63,351 nt of DNA from Nitrospina sp. (GTDB lineage: Bacteria; Nitrospinota; Nitrospinia; Nitrospinales; VA-1). Below the pieces are notes generated by a model, which was not told where the DNA came from, ran no database searches, and saw only the letters and a list, made by a program, of their open reading frames with translations. The position numbers and the translations under genes were made by a program. The stretch covers positions 1 to 63,351 of the forward strand of contig JABHBK010000028.1 of NCBI GenBank assembly GCA_018673915.1, in the 5' to 3' direction. Below, in pieces: positions 37,092 through 46,141 of this stretch (position 1 is its first letter; every line of letters starts with the position of its first letter).

Positions 37092-38306
37092 TCAAGCAAG
37101 GCCCGGAATAAATTTACGAAAAAATTTAGCGCACATAACTGCTACCTGAAAAACCTGGTTTTTAGCCCAAGCTTTTCGGTCAAACAATTCCTTATGAGTG
37201 GCCTTCAATAATTTGGGGATTTCCAGCTTTTCAGGGCATCGCGGTATGCAGTCTCCGCATTCGGTACACTTTGATGCGAAGTTTCCCGGAAACCAATGCC
37301 CCTCCCCCTCAAACATGTTGTATCTGAATTTTCCATAGTCCACCATTCCATAGGCTTTCAACAAATTGCGGAAACGTAACACTTCGGGAATATTTATTTC
37401 TTCAGGACATGGCAAGCATTCCCCGCACAAAGTGCAAAGGTCAGGTAGCTGGGATAGCGGCGTGTCCATTCTTTCCCGGACCTCACGAGTCGCGGGCGAA
37501 GAATAATTCTCTCCCTTTAAGATTGAAAGGTTTTGAGAAAAATGCTCCGGCTCATGAATCCCCATGCTTAAGGTAGTGATTTCCGGGTGACTCAAGCAAA
37601 ATTTTCCATTGAACTCAATCGCCGTTGAAGGATGACAAGTCTCCTTAACCATTTCAGAAGGATTCCACAATAAGCCTCCCTTTTCATTAGGAGATATGAT
37701 GAACACCCCGATATCTTTCTCTCCCGCCAACCTGACGGCTGCAAGGTTACGTTGGAAAAAATAATAATAATGCAGGTTCACAAAACTGAACAAGTCTGTA
37801 TTCAGGGCTTGAAGAATAATATCCAGAGAAGCATGGGTGGAAAATCCAATGTGACGAATAAGCCCTTCCTCGCGCAACCGGTGCAAAGTCTCCACCGGAC
37901 CACCCGGCTTGACAGCGGCTTTCAGCCTCTCCTCATTATTGATTCCATGCCAACCATAAAAATCCAGATAATCCAGTTTTAAGCTGGTCAATTGCTCTTC
38001 AACCAGGGCACGGGTTTCCTCCCCAGTCATAGGCGCTCCCTTGGTCATCATCTTAAAACTCTCACGCGGTGCGCCCATCTCTTTAAGTGCCATCCCATAA
38101 AGGTTTTCGCTTTTCATGTACCCATGAGCCGTTTCAATATGATTGATCCCCAACTCCAAGGCTTGACGCGTGATTTCAATACAATTTCGAACCGATTCCG
38201 CTGGAAGATGCGCGCGAGGGGGATTCCATCCGCTTTTAAAACGCATTCCCCCAAGGGTAATGACGGAGATGTTCTCTTCTGTTTTTCCAAAACGACGGTA
38301 TTCCAT
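37092..38306 (-). CDS. Aldo/keto reductase fused to two [4Fe-4S] ferredoxin-type motifs
   Basis: N-terminal aldo/keto reductase barrel (residues about 1-270; GINHIETAHGYM with the catalytic Asp/Tyr region, then YLDFYGWHG) and a C-terminal iron-sulfur region with two cysteine clusters: CTLCGECLPCP (about 285-295) and CTECGDCIPRCPE (about 340-352). This fusion is common in anaerobic and microaerobic bacteria; substrate and electron partner are unknown. The start is the ATG at 38306 because GGTGGG lies nine bases upstream; two hairpins occupy the leader and one includes that site. Its stop lies immediately next to the stop of the HD-GYP gene. Confidence 0.88.
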   Translation of the reverse strand: MEYRRFGKTEENISVITLGGMRFKSGWNPPRAHLPAESVRNCIEITRQALELGINHIETAHGYMKSENLYGMALKEMGAPRESFKMMTKGAPMTGEETRALVEEQLTSLKLDYLDFYGWHGINNEERLKAAVKPGGPVETLHRLREEGLIRHIGFSTHASLDIILQALNTDLFSFVNLHYYYFFQRNLAAVRLAGEKDIGVFIISPNEKGGLLWNPSEMVKETCHPSTAIEFNGKFCLSHPEITTLSMGIHEPEHFSQNLSILKGENYSSPATREVRERMDTPLSQLPDLCTLCGECLPCPEEINIPEVLRFRNLLKAYGMVDYGKFRYNMFEGEGHWFPGNFASKCTECGDCIPRCPEKLEIPKLLKATHKELFDRKAWAKNQVFQVAVMCAKFFRKFIPGLA

Positions 38307-38586
38307 AATAAATCCCACCAGTGGGTTTTACTCCCCGTGGCTGGCCACGTTTTTTTAAACAACACATTATTAGAACACCCCATCCACTTGCAACGGGGTT
38401 GTTAATTAGGATGGCCTTTGGCTCAATCGGTTTCGAACCCTTTTTCGTAATGTATTTTGGCTCCACCACCTGCGAGAAAATGATTGAGGCCGTAAAAATT
38501 ATCGTCTATACTATTGAAGTATAATAACTTACATCAATTCGAACATAAAAGGCGATAGCAAAAGCCCAGCCTGATAATAATAACTT
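38307..38586. other. Divergent intergenic region upstream of aldo/keto reductase and yhaO-like gene
   Basis: Apart from the tandem hairpins near its left edge, I see no gene. Short open frames exist on both strands but lack binding sites and coding character. The region must contain promoters for the divergent genes; no convincing boxes were assigned. There is no clear Shine-Dalgarno before the ATG at 38587. Confidence 0.35.
38314..38356 (+). terminator. Tandem hairpins with T-runs (terminator on + strand, or AKR 5' leader structure)
   Basis: Two stem-loops are visible: CCCAC/GTGGG (38314-38325) followed by TTTTA, and CGTGG-CTGG-CCACG (38336-38349) followed by seven T's. On the plus strand both look like rho-independent terminators, the second quite convincing, although no plus-strand gene ends here. 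They could terminate read-through from the HD-GYP gene after it has crossed the opposite aldo/keto reductase gene. On the minus strand the first stem includes the GGTGGG ribosome binding site of that reductase, so translational control is the alternative. Confidence 0.55.
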
Positions 38587-39852
38587 ATGACCGCTTTTCG
38601 TTTCATTCATTGCTCCGATCTTCATATAGACAGTCCCTTTAAAGGTCTGGCATCCCAGATGCCATCCTTAACGGACAGGCTCCGGGAATCAACCTTTCAA
38701 GCATTCCATAAAATTGTAAAATTAGCTTTAGAAGAAAAGGTTGATGCAGTTCTAATCGCTGGGGACATTTTTGATGGAGCAGATCGAAGCCTGCAGGCAC
38801 AATTGAAATTTCGCCGAGGGCTCTTGGAACTCTCGCAAGGTGGCATACCCTCATTCATTGTCCACGGAAATCATGACCCTTCTAACAGCTGGTCCCACAC
38901 CCTGGATTGGCCAGAGAGTACCACTATTTTTCCTGTAAATAAAGTGGAGCGCATTCCGGTAATTAAGAACGGAGAAACACTTGCCTGGATATATGGAATC
39001 AGCTACCCACAAAAAGAAGTGAACGAAAACCTGGCGTTAAAGTTCAAAAAAGATCAGGAACAAGGATTTGCAATAGGTCTCCTGCACACAAATGTCGGGC
39101 AACATCCCGGACATGATAACTATGCTCCCTGTAGTTTGCAGGATTTAATATCCAGGGATTTCGATTATTGGGCTCTTGGGCATATTCATGAATTCAAAGT
39201 CCTGCGCGAAGACAACCCTTGCATCGTTTATTCTGGTAATACCCAGGCACGGCATCTCAAGGAAACCGGTCCCAAAGGCTGTTGTCTTGTTACATTGAAT
39301 TCCAACGCTCCTGCAAATATAAGGTTCATGCCCACCGATGTGGTGAGCTATCGAACCGCTAAAGTGGATGTCAGTGGAGTCTCCAGTATAAATGATGTTT
39401 TGAAAGCTCTTCAGTCACAGGTTGAAGAACTTGCTAAAGAATCGCTGACCCACGAGGGTTTGGTGATAAAACTTGTTTTGACGGGTCGAACCCCTATGCA
39501 CAATGAATTGCAGCACCCCGGTGTAGCAAAAACTTTGGCTGAAGAGATCAACACGTTTTTTAACGGGCATTCCCCCTGGATCATCATCGACCTTTCCACC
39601 CAAACTTCAGGTACTTATGACATCGATTCCCTGAAGGAAGCCAAGGACTTCGTTGCTGACCTCATCAATCTTTGCGAAGACGATCAGGATAAACAACTGG
39701 AAAATAAAGTTCGAGAGGCCATGAAGCCTGTATTTGAATCCTGGGCAGGAAGAAAATATTTGGATGATTTTTCCACGGAAGAAACTCAAGCCGTCATCCT
39801 GAAAGCCCGTAATCTGGCGCTGGACAAACTTGTTAACAGCGAAGGCTCCTAA
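38587..39852 (+). CDS. SbcD/YhaO-type metallophosphatase (nuclease subunit)
   Basis: Calcineurin-like phosphoesterase of 421 residues. The metal-binding motifs are DLH (D11, H13 in HCSDLHIDSPF), GDIFDGAD, HGNHDP, and GLLHTNVG then ALGHIHE. These match the Mre11/SbcD and YhaO group that forms a nuclease complex with an SMC-like ATPase. The gene ends 5 bases before the ATPase gene, as in yhaO-yhaN operons. The C-terminal part (about residues 270-421) is a helical capping domain. Probably acts in DNA end processing or repair. Confidence 0.88.
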   Translation: MTAFRFIHCSDLHIDSPFKGLASQMPSLTDRLRESTFQAFHKIVKLALEEKVDAVLIAGDIFDGADRSLQAQLKFRRGLLELSQGGIPSFIVHGNHDPSNSWSHTLDWPESTTIFPVNKVERIPVIKNGETLAWIYGISYPQKEVNENLALKFKKDQEQGFAIGLLHTNVGQHPGHDNYAPCSLQDLISRDFDYWALGHIHEFKVLREDNPCIVYSGNTQARHLKETGPKGCCLVTLNSNAPANIRFMPTDVVSYRTAKVDVSGVSSINDVLKALQSQVEELAKESLTHEGLVIKLVLTGRTPMHNELQHPGVAKTLAEEINTFFNGHSPWIIIDLSTQTSGTYDIDSLKEAKDFVADLINLCEDDQDKQLENKVREAMKPVFESWAGRKYLDDFSTEETQAVILKARNLALDKLVNSEGS

Positions 39853-39857
39853 CAACC

Positions 39858-42548
39858 ATGCAAATACGCGAAATCCATATAGACGGCTTCGGAATTTTTT
39901 CCAATAAGCGCATCATAGGGCTAGCTCCCGGAATCAATATCATTTATGGAAAAAATGAATTCGGCAAAACCACCCTGCTCGAATTCATCCGGCGGATCCT
40001 TTTCGGGTTTCCAACTAAAAAAGATAAAACCAACCTTTACCTGCCTGCAAAAGGGGGATCTCTAGGTGGCAGTTTGAAGGTAGTGTTACAAAACAGCGAA
40101 GACCTGATCATTTCAAGGAGCCCAGGTACGCATGGGGGAACAGTAAGAATTTCTACACCTGATGATGTCCTGCAAGGACAAACGGTTATAAATCAATTAC
40201 TGGGGAACGCGGATATATTTAGAAATATTTATGCATTCACCATTGATGAATTGAATGATTTTAATTCCCTTAACGGAGATGAAGTCAAAAACCGCATCTA
40301 TGGTGCTGGGCTTGGTCTGGGTGTTGTTTCTCTGAAAGAAATTGAGAAAGAAATAGAAACATACTGCTCCCAGATTTTTCGTCCACGCGGAGCCTCCCGA
40401 ATGGGAGAACTGTTGGAAAAAATCAAACTTAATGAGCAAGATATTCTCCTAATCCAGAACAATCTGACCCTGTTTGATGAGCTGCAGGAAAAGCTTGGAA
40501 AAATGCTGGGCAGCAAACTTATCCTGCAAAATTCCCTGGAAGAATTCGAGTCGAGCAAAAGAACTCAGGAAACCCAAGTCCGACTTTATGAAGATGCTAT
40601 CCAGTTTCTGGAAGCACAAAATAAACTGGATGATATGGAAGATATTTCCCAGTTCCCCGAGAATGGATTAAAAACATTTGAATCCATGAGACTGGAAAAA
40701 GAAAACCTGGTTCTGCGCATCGAAGAAGAACAAGAGTCCCTGAACACCCTGAAAAACAACCAGGATGCCCTGATCGTAAACCATGACCTGCTCCTGCATG
40801 AAGAAAACATCCATCGCCTGCAACAGTCCACCCAGTCGGTTCTATCCGCCCTGCAAGATTCAGATAGAGTGCAGTTTGAGCGGGAAGACCTGGACATGCA
40901 AATAACCGAAGAAATTAATTCCATTGACCGAGATTGGGATGAAAAAACCGTGATGGGGTTCGATTTAACTGAATCTGAAAAAGGCCAGATCGATGGTTTC
41001 TATGAGGACTTTGAAAAATTAAGGAAAGAATGTGACTTGTATCAGGATCGTTTAGAGAGCCATCGAAGACTAAAAGCTGAAAAAATGTCTGAAGGATGGA
41101 ACATTCCCGCTTGGTTGAAAATGTTTCATTATGGATTCACAGCAACCGGACTGCTGGGAATAATTCTTGGCGGGTATCTGATGAATATCCCTCTATTAAT
41201 GGTCGCCATACTTCTTGTCGCGGGGGGTGTCTTTTTATTCAAAATGACCTTTAAAGAAAAAAACAGCTTCGCCAAGGAAGACCTTGCAGAAATAAACCTG
41301 GCCCGTCAGTCGGAACAAAAGGAAAAGGATTTAAACGATAAGTTTGATGAATGGCGTGGGTGGCTCAAAAAACGAAAACTGGATCCCAGCATTGCGCCCA
41401 TCACAACAAAAAATATCGCCAAAACTGCCCGCCAGGTTAAAAGCATGATCGCACAGCGCGCAAGGCTCGATGAGCGTATTCAACAAATGCAAACCATCTG
41501 TCAGGAGACTGAGCAAAGTATTCGCGCGCTCGAACCTCTGGTCAATACTATTTCGCTGAAAAACGAACTTCCTGTAAATATCGAAATCATTTGCCAGGCT
41601 TTTAATGAAAGTAAAGCCAATCGAGAAAAGAGCAACCTTCTGGACGCCCAGTGCCAGAATGAGATCGAAAAACTTGCCAGCCTGGAAAAGCAACTGGAAA
41701 ATATTTCTAATGAAATAGCACAGTTTATCAGCTCATCGGGAGCTAAGGACTCGAGTGATTTCCTCCATAAACAATCCGTTCTGGAAGTCAAAAAATCCTT
41801 AAATGAAAAAATCGCCCAGAAGCGTGAAATCATTCAATCAAATGTCGGACTGGGTTCGCATTTTGATAAATTTATTGAAGCCATTCAAAATACTCCCCTT
41901 GAAGAAATCCAACAAAAATTGAGCCGGCTTCGGATAGAACTCGAAGAGCTTCGTGAAGACCGCGAACAATTATTACAAGACATCGGAGAAACCTTAAATG
42001 AAATTGAAAAACTCTCTTCTAATAACGACCTGATCGCAAAACAAACGGAGTCGGAATACTTAAAGCAACAACTTCAATCTCTGGCCAGAGAGTGGGCTAC
42101 CTATCGCGGAGTACTTGTTCTAATTGATGCTGCCAAACAAAAATTTGAAAAAACACGCCAGCCTGGGGTAATCCGCTCGGCTGAAAATTTATTCGCCCAA
42201 ATAACTGGCGGTAATTATCGTCGTATTATCAAACCTATCGATCAGGACGACCTCATAATTGAAAATGAACTCCATCAAAGAAAAGGGGTTCTTGAAATGA
42301 GCCGAGGAACACGCGAGCAACTTTATCTCGCGATGCGGTTTGGTCTTATCGATGAATACGAAACCCGCTCTGAACCACTCCCCGCAGTCATGGACGATAT
42401 ATTTGTAAACTTTGATGATGAACGTGATGAACGCATCATAAAAATTCTTAGCCAGTTTAGTAAGCAACGTCAAGTCATTGTACTCACCTGCCACCAACGC
42501 TCCCTCGAAGCTTATAAAAATATTGGTGCCACCGCTATCACCGTTTGA
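39858..42548 (+). CDS. YhaN-like SbcC/Rad50-type ATPase with internal membrane hairpin
   Basis: An 896-residue ATPase. Walker A is GKNEFGKTT (31-39); the C-terminal half carries EMSRGTREQLYLA (signature-like) and AVMDDIFVNFDDER (Walker B with acidic residues). Between them are long coiled coils (about 165-410 and 470-760). At about residues 424-463 two hydrophobic helices (GFTATGLLGIILGG, PLLMVAILLVAGG) interrupt the coiled coil, in place of the zinc hook of Rad50. This would attach the complex to the inner membrane. It is translationally linked to the YhaO-like subunit. A double-strand end processing complex is the best prediction. Confidence 0.88.
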   Translation: MQIREIHIDGFGIFSNKRIIGLAPGINIIYGKNEFGKTTLLEFIRRILFGFPTKKDKTNLYLPAKGGSLGGSLKVVLQNSEDLIISRSPGTHGGTVRISTPDDVLQGQTVINQLLGNADIFRNIYAFTIDELNDFNSLNGDEVKNRIYGAGLGLGVVSLKEIEKEIETYCSQIFRPRGASRMGELLEKIKLNEQDILLIQNNLTLFDELQEKLGKMLGSKLILQNSLEEFESSKRTQETQVRLYEDAIQFLEAQNKLDDMEDISQFPENGLKTFESMRLEKENLVLRIEEEQESLNTLKNNQDALIVNHDLLLHEENIHRLQQSTQSVLSALQDSDRVQFEREDLDMQITEEINSIDRDWDEKTVMGFDLTESEKGQIDGFYEDFEKLRKECDLYQDRLESHRRLKAEKMSEGWNIPAWLKMFHYGFTATGLLGIILGGYLMNIPLLMVAILLVAGGVFLFKMTFKEKNSFAKEDLAEINLARQSEQKEKDLNDKFDEWRGWLKKRKLDPSIAPITTKNIAKTARQVKSMIAQRARLDERIQQMQTICQETEQSIRALEPLVNTISLKNELPVNIEIICQAFNESKANREKSNLLDAQCQNEIEKLASLEKQLENISNEIAQFISSSGAKDSSDFLHKQSVLEVKKSLNEKIAQKREIIQSNVGLGSHFDKFIEAIQNTPLEEIQQKLSRLRIELEELREDREQLLQDIGETLNEIEKLSSNNDLIAKQTESEYLKQQLQSLAREWATYRGVLVLIDAAKQKFEKTRQPGVIRSAENLFAQITGGNYRRIIKPIDQDDLIIENELHQRKGVLEMSRGTREQLYLAMRFGLIDEYETRSEPLPAVMDDIFVNFDDERDERIIKILSQFSKQRQVIVLTCHQRSLEAYKNIGATAITV

Positions 42549-42609
42549 CTGTCCCCACAATCGTGGAAAAAAAATGAGCAAAAACTAAAATAATGGCTTT
42601 GGTAGTTGG

Positions 42610-42657
42610 ATGATCCGCTTTCGATGGTTGATTATCCTATGCTGTCTGGCTGACTAA
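42610..42657 (+). other. 15-codon hydrophobic open frame (possible signal-peptide relic)
   Basis: A tiny frame, MIRFRWLIILCCLAD and stop, lies between the YhaN gene and the secreted repeat protein. It resembles the start of a lipoprotein signal peptide (LCC). There is no binding site or continuation, so it is more likely a relic or chance than a gene. Confidence 0.2.
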
Positions 42658-42709
42658 AATTATTTCGACTTAATGAGCTACAACTACTACGAGATGGTAT
42701 AATCGTGGT

Positions 42710-44020
42710 ATGACAATACAAATTATTTCTCGAATATTCCTAACATTTTGGGTGAGCTTCCTCTTTATTCCATCTCTTGCTTCGGCAAACACGTTTCACC
42801 AGCTCCTTGCAGAAAAACTGAAACTGGAAAAACAATTTGGCGTTCAAACTCTTGAGTGTTTTCCTTTTATTAAAAAAATTGGTTTCACTGAAGACCAGAT
42901 CCCTCTTATTGAACAGTGTCTGAAGGGTGTCCGTAATCTGAGAGAAGCTTTTTCCGATTCTTCTAATTCTGATTATAAAGTTATTGGCATCAGCAATAGG
43001 TTTTTGAGAACTGCCGGATTTCACACCATCCTGATTCCCTGGAACGCCAGTAAAGATGAAGTCACTCAATTCCTCAACAATCGGCGAAACCATCAAGAGC
43101 AGACAGCCTTCCTGGATAGAATTCGTGGGTTGAAACAAGAAATTTCCAGAAAGCTGAAAATCCAGCAGTTTTATTGCTCGCAAGAAATTTCCAACAAAGA
43201 TTGTTTAAAGGGGTACGAAAACCTGGAGTTGGTGAGACTTCCCGACACCCTAAAAACCATCGGCTGGCAAGAAATAGTTATCACCCATTTTCGTACTCTG
43301 CCGGATAGCCCGGGAAAACTGATCCTGAGCTTTGATGAATCTCCCGCTGAGATGAGGAAGCATCTCTTAAAGGATCCCTTTCAGACTTGGAAGCCGAAGC
43401 AAAATATGTATGAAAAAATTCAGGAAAAATATAGCTCGGTTTTTAAAAACAAAATGCAATTGGAAAATCTGGTCTGCGCTGTTGATATTTCGATGGAAGA
43501 GTGTGAGCAGGGAGCGGATAACCTGGCCAAGGCCAGCGAGGACACGGGATTCAGGATGCGGCATTGGGGACGAGTTACCATCAACCGCTATAACACTCTT
43601 ATCCATGGAGATTTTCACGCCTTCATCCGTTATGATCTGCCGGCAGAAGAAATTCAGAAATATTTTTCTCGCAAAGCTATAAAAACCCATGTAGCTGAAA
43701 AAGCCTCGCTCGCTACAAAACTGGAAGGCCGAACCAAAAACAACCCAACACAGCTTAGAGTTGTCTGTGATTTGGTAGATTTGCCAGCGGATCTCTGCGC
43801 CAGTTCCTTCGAAGCGTTCATACGCTTTGTGAAGAAAAACCGAGACTACCGGGTGCAATCCCCTTGGGATACCCTCATGTTTATCGATGGCACACAACTG
43901 AGCCGGGTTAATTTCGCCCTCAATTCAGGCTCCCGTGATACCTACCTCTATATCGATGCCAACAGCAGTGATAAAGAGTTTTCCGATTACCTGAACCCAT
44001 TTAATCGTCCTACCAATTAG
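42710..44020 (+). CDS. Secreted protein with four cysteine-containing repeats
   Basis: Not recognised. After a signal peptide (about residues 1-26; cleavage near SLASAN), the 436-residue protein shows four copies of a 70-110-residue unit. Each unit begins with a pair of cysteines (LECFPF ... IEQCLKG; FYCSQEISNKDCLKG; LVCAVDISMEECEQG; VVCDLVDLPADLCAS), continues with a helix, then a short strand region, and ends in an acidic E/D-x-x-x-x-[FHL]L-type helix (EVTQFL, EMRKHL, EIQKYF, EFSDYL). The regular cysteine spacing suggests one disulfide per repeat in the periplasm or outside the cell. The function is unknown. Confidence 0.65.
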   Translation: MTIQIISRIFLTFWVSFLFIPSLASANTFHQLLAEKLKLEKQFGVQTLECFPFIKKIGFTEDQIPLIEQCLKGVRNLREAFSDSSNSDYKVIGISNRFLRTAGFHTILIPWNASKDEVTQFLNNRRNHQEQTAFLDRIRGLKQEISRKLKIQQFYCSQEISNKDCLKGYENLELVRLPDTLKTIGWQEIVITHFRTLPDSPGKLILSFDESPAEMRKHLLKDPFQTWKPKQNMYEKIQEKYSSVFKNKMQLENLVCAVDISMEECEQGADNLAKASEDTGFRMRHWGRVTINRYNTLIHGDFHAFIRYDLPAEEIQKYFSRKAIKTHVAEKASLATKLEGRTKNNPTQLRVVCDLVDLPADLCASSFEAFIRFVKKNRDYRVQSPWDTLMFIDGTQLSRVNFALNSGSRDTYLYIDANSSDKEFSDYLNPFNRPTN

Positions 44021-44099
44021 GATAATTTTACCCGAATTATAGCTCCCCTTCGAGGTTCCTTACAGAGGTCCGGGTGAATATGACCATTAAAAATGTTTA

Positions 44100-44119
44100 T
44101 TGGACGCTAATTCGTCCAA
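44100..44119. repeat. 7-bp inverted repeat in intergenic region
   Basis: TTGGACG, six bases, CGTCCAA, perfectly paired. It lies 80 bases after the repeat-protein gene and before the heme-type kinase, without a following T-run. It may be an operator or a weak transcript end. Confidence 0.4.
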
Positions 44120-44159
44120 CCAATAAATTTTCAGTGAACTTTAATGTGCAAATATGGGA

Positions 44160-44171
44160 TATAGGCCTATA
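44160..44171. repeat. 12-bp palindrome TATAGGCCTATA upstream of kinase
   Basis: A perfect 12-bp palindrome about 20 bases before the kinase ATG. It may be a regulator binding site or part of the promoter region. Confidence 0.4.
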
Positions 44172-44192
44172 ATAGGTAGACCATAAATTTAA

Positions 44193-45653
44193 ATGGTATT
44201 TTTGATGAATACCTTTTCCCCCAAATTGCGGTTTTCCACCCAAAACAGGGATATCTTTCTGTTAGCCCTGTTTATGGTCATAGGCCTCTATCTGATCATC
44301 AAGCATTTCACCAGCCTGACTAACAATATTGTCAAATCAACAGCACTTCAGGATGCCGCTATGTACTCCGAGGCATTAGAGGAATTCCGCACTATCTACA
44401 CCGCTCAGGTAGTTAATCGACTTGTGGGCCAAGGTATTGAAATCTCCCATGACTATAAAAATAAAGAAAAGGCCATTCCCCTTCCCGCGACACTGAGCAT
44501 GGAACTGGCGGACGCCATAAGCAAAAAAAGCACCCATACCCTTTCACGCCTTTATAGTGACTATCCCTTTCCCTGGAGGACAGAGGGCGGTCCTCAGGAT
44601 GCTTTTGAAAGAGAGGCCCTCGCTGAGCTTAGGAGAAATCCCGAAAAACCTTTTTACAAATTCGAAAATTATCAGGGCCTGCCCTATCTCCGTTATGCAG
44701 TTGCGGATTTGTTAAGAGAAAGTTGCGTAGACTGCCACAACAATCATCCCGAAAGCCCAAAAAGGGATTGGAAAACAGGGGATGTCCGTGGAGTTCTGGA
44801 GGTCAATTGGCCCATGGAAACTTTCAACGCGCAGATAAAATCAGGCCTCGAAAAATCCAAACAAATGTTATGGGTCATCACTATTTTCTGGCTCATGTTA
44901 CTGGGTTGGATGATGTACCGCATTCAAAGGTACTCAAAGGTGTTGAACGAGAAAGCAAACGAACTGGCCGAATCCAACCAGGAATTAGACGATTTTGCCT
45001 ACATTGCATCTCACGATTTAAAAGAACCCCTGCGGGGAATTCATAATTATTCATCCATCATCATTGAGGATTACCAGGACAAACTGGATTCAGAGGGTAA
45101 AAATAGACTGACCACTCTACTTCGCTTGACCAAGAGGATGGAAAACCTCATCAACGACCTATTATATTTTTCCAGGGTCGGAAGAACCAATATTAACCTG
45201 GAAAAAACTGATTTGAATCCTCTGATAGCGGAAATCACCGATTCGTTACAGGTTTTAATAGCTGAAAATGAAGTGGAAATTCGAATTGAACAAACCTTAC
45301 CCACCATTTTTTGTGATCAAGTCAAGATACAAGAGGTTTTTCACAATTTATTGACAAACGCCATAAAATACAATGACAAGGAAAGCAAATGGGTTGAAAT
45401 CGGATTTCAAACCCAAAGTGAAACGGAAGCAAATCCAATCTTATATGTAAGAGACAATGGCATCGGCATCAAGGAAAATCACATTGAAAAGGTTTTCAAA
45501 TTATTCAAAAGGTTGCATGGACGGAGCAAATTTGGCGGAGGCACAGGAGCTGGCCTGACCATCGTAAAAAAAATTATTCAGAGGCATGGTGGTAAAATCT
45601 GGATCGAATCCACATACAATCAGGGGACCACCTTTTTTTTCACAATCAATTGA
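44193..45653 (+). CDS. Sensor histidine kinase with Tll0287-like CxxCH sensor domain
   Basis: A 486-residue membrane kinase. Helix 1 is at about residues 20-39 and helix 2 at about 228-246; the periplasmic loop resembles the Tll0287/DUF3365 domain and holds the c-type heme motif CVDCH at residues 178-182, inside LRESCVDCHNNHPESP and followed by GVLEVNWPM. The cytoplasmic part has a coiled coil, a HisKA with IASHDLKEPLR and a HATPase (NLLTNAIKYND, VRDNGIGI, GAGLTIVKK). A heme-bearing redox or gas sensor is likely. It is followed by a REC gene 9 bases later and a REC-kinase, apparently in one operon. Confidence 0.88.
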   Translation: MVFLMNTFSPKLRFSTQNRDIFLLALFMVIGLYLIIKHFTSLTNNIVKSTALQDAAMYSEALEEFRTIYTAQVVNRLVGQGIEISHDYKNKEKAIPLPATLSMELADAISKKSTHTLSRLYSDYPFPWRTEGGPQDAFEREALAELRRNPEKPFYKFENYQGLPYLRYAVADLLRESCVDCHNNHPESPKRDWKTGDVRGVLEVNWPMETFNAQIKSGLEKSKQMLWVITIFWLMLLGWMMYRIQRYSKVLNEKANELAESNQELDDFAYIASHDLKEPLRGIHNYSSIIIEDYQDKLDSEGKNRLTTLLRLTKRMENLINDLLYFSRVGRTNINLEKTDLNPLIAEITDSLQVLIAENEVEIRIEQTLPTIFCDQVKIQEVFHNLLTNAIKYNDKESKWVEIGFQTQSETEANPILYVRDNGIGIKENHIEKVFKLFKRLHGRSKFGGGTGAGLTIVKKIIQRHGGKIWIESTYNQGTTFFFTIN

Positions 45654-45662
45654 GGGAATAGT

Positions 45663-46115
45663 ATGTCTGTAAAAATTTCCATAAATATCTTAATGGTCGA
45701 AGACAGCGATATCGACTTTGAAGTCACAGAAAGAGCCCTTTTAAAGGCGGGAATGAAAAAAGAAAATTTGTTTCGCTGCTGTGACGGAGATGAAGCGCTG
45801 GATTTTTTATACCGACGAGGAGATTTTGAGAACAATGAGAGAGTCTTTCGTCCCGGTATTATCCTTCTGGATTTAAATATGCCAGGAACGGATGGAAGAG
45901 AGGTGCTCAATGAAATTAAAACCGATGAAAACCTGAAAGACATTCCCGTCTTAATTCTCACCACTTCTACAGACGAGCGTGACATTGAATCCTGCTATAA
46001 AATGGGTGCCAATACTTATATTCAAAAACCGGTTAATTTTTCAGGGTTTATGGAAGCCGTCCAAAGAATTAAAGATTTTTGGGTAGAGGTAGCTATTTTG
46101 ACCAAGGGGAAGTAA
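45663..46115 (+). CDS. Single-domain response regulator (Rcp1-like)
   Basis: A 150-residue lone REC domain with acidic pocket E13/D14, phosphoacceptor D70 (IILLDLNMPGTDG), a Thr-rich beta-4 (LILTTSTDERD) and the conserved lysine in YIQKPVN. The longer alpha-1/beta-2 loop and the DFLYRRGDF segment are typical of Rcp1-type partners of phytochrome-like kinases with SHDLxEPLR H-boxes, exactly the kinase type encoded on either side. GAGGGAATAGT lies before the ATG. No output domain is present, so it acts by protein contact or as a phosphate relay. Confidence 0.93.
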   Translation: MSVKISINILMVEDSDIDFEVTERALLKAGMKKENLFRCCDGDEALDFLYRRGDFENNERVFRPGIILLDLNMPGTDGREVLNEIKTDENLKDIPVLILTTSTDERDIESCYKMGANTYIQKPVNFSGFMEAVQRIKDFWVEVAILTKGK

Positions 46116-46141
46116 GATTTTCAACTGAAAGCTTATGATCC

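Noticed and set aside
38400..38460. tRNA-like GGTTTCGAACC and direct repeats of TTTGGCTC
   Set aside because: No T-arm of the correct 5-bp/7-base shape and no acceptor or anticodon stem could be built on either strand.
38236..38524. Overlapping short frames on both strands before the YhaO-like gene
   Set aside because: Neither has a binding site or domain; both overlap the hairpins and the start of the reductase gene. Region treated as intergenic.
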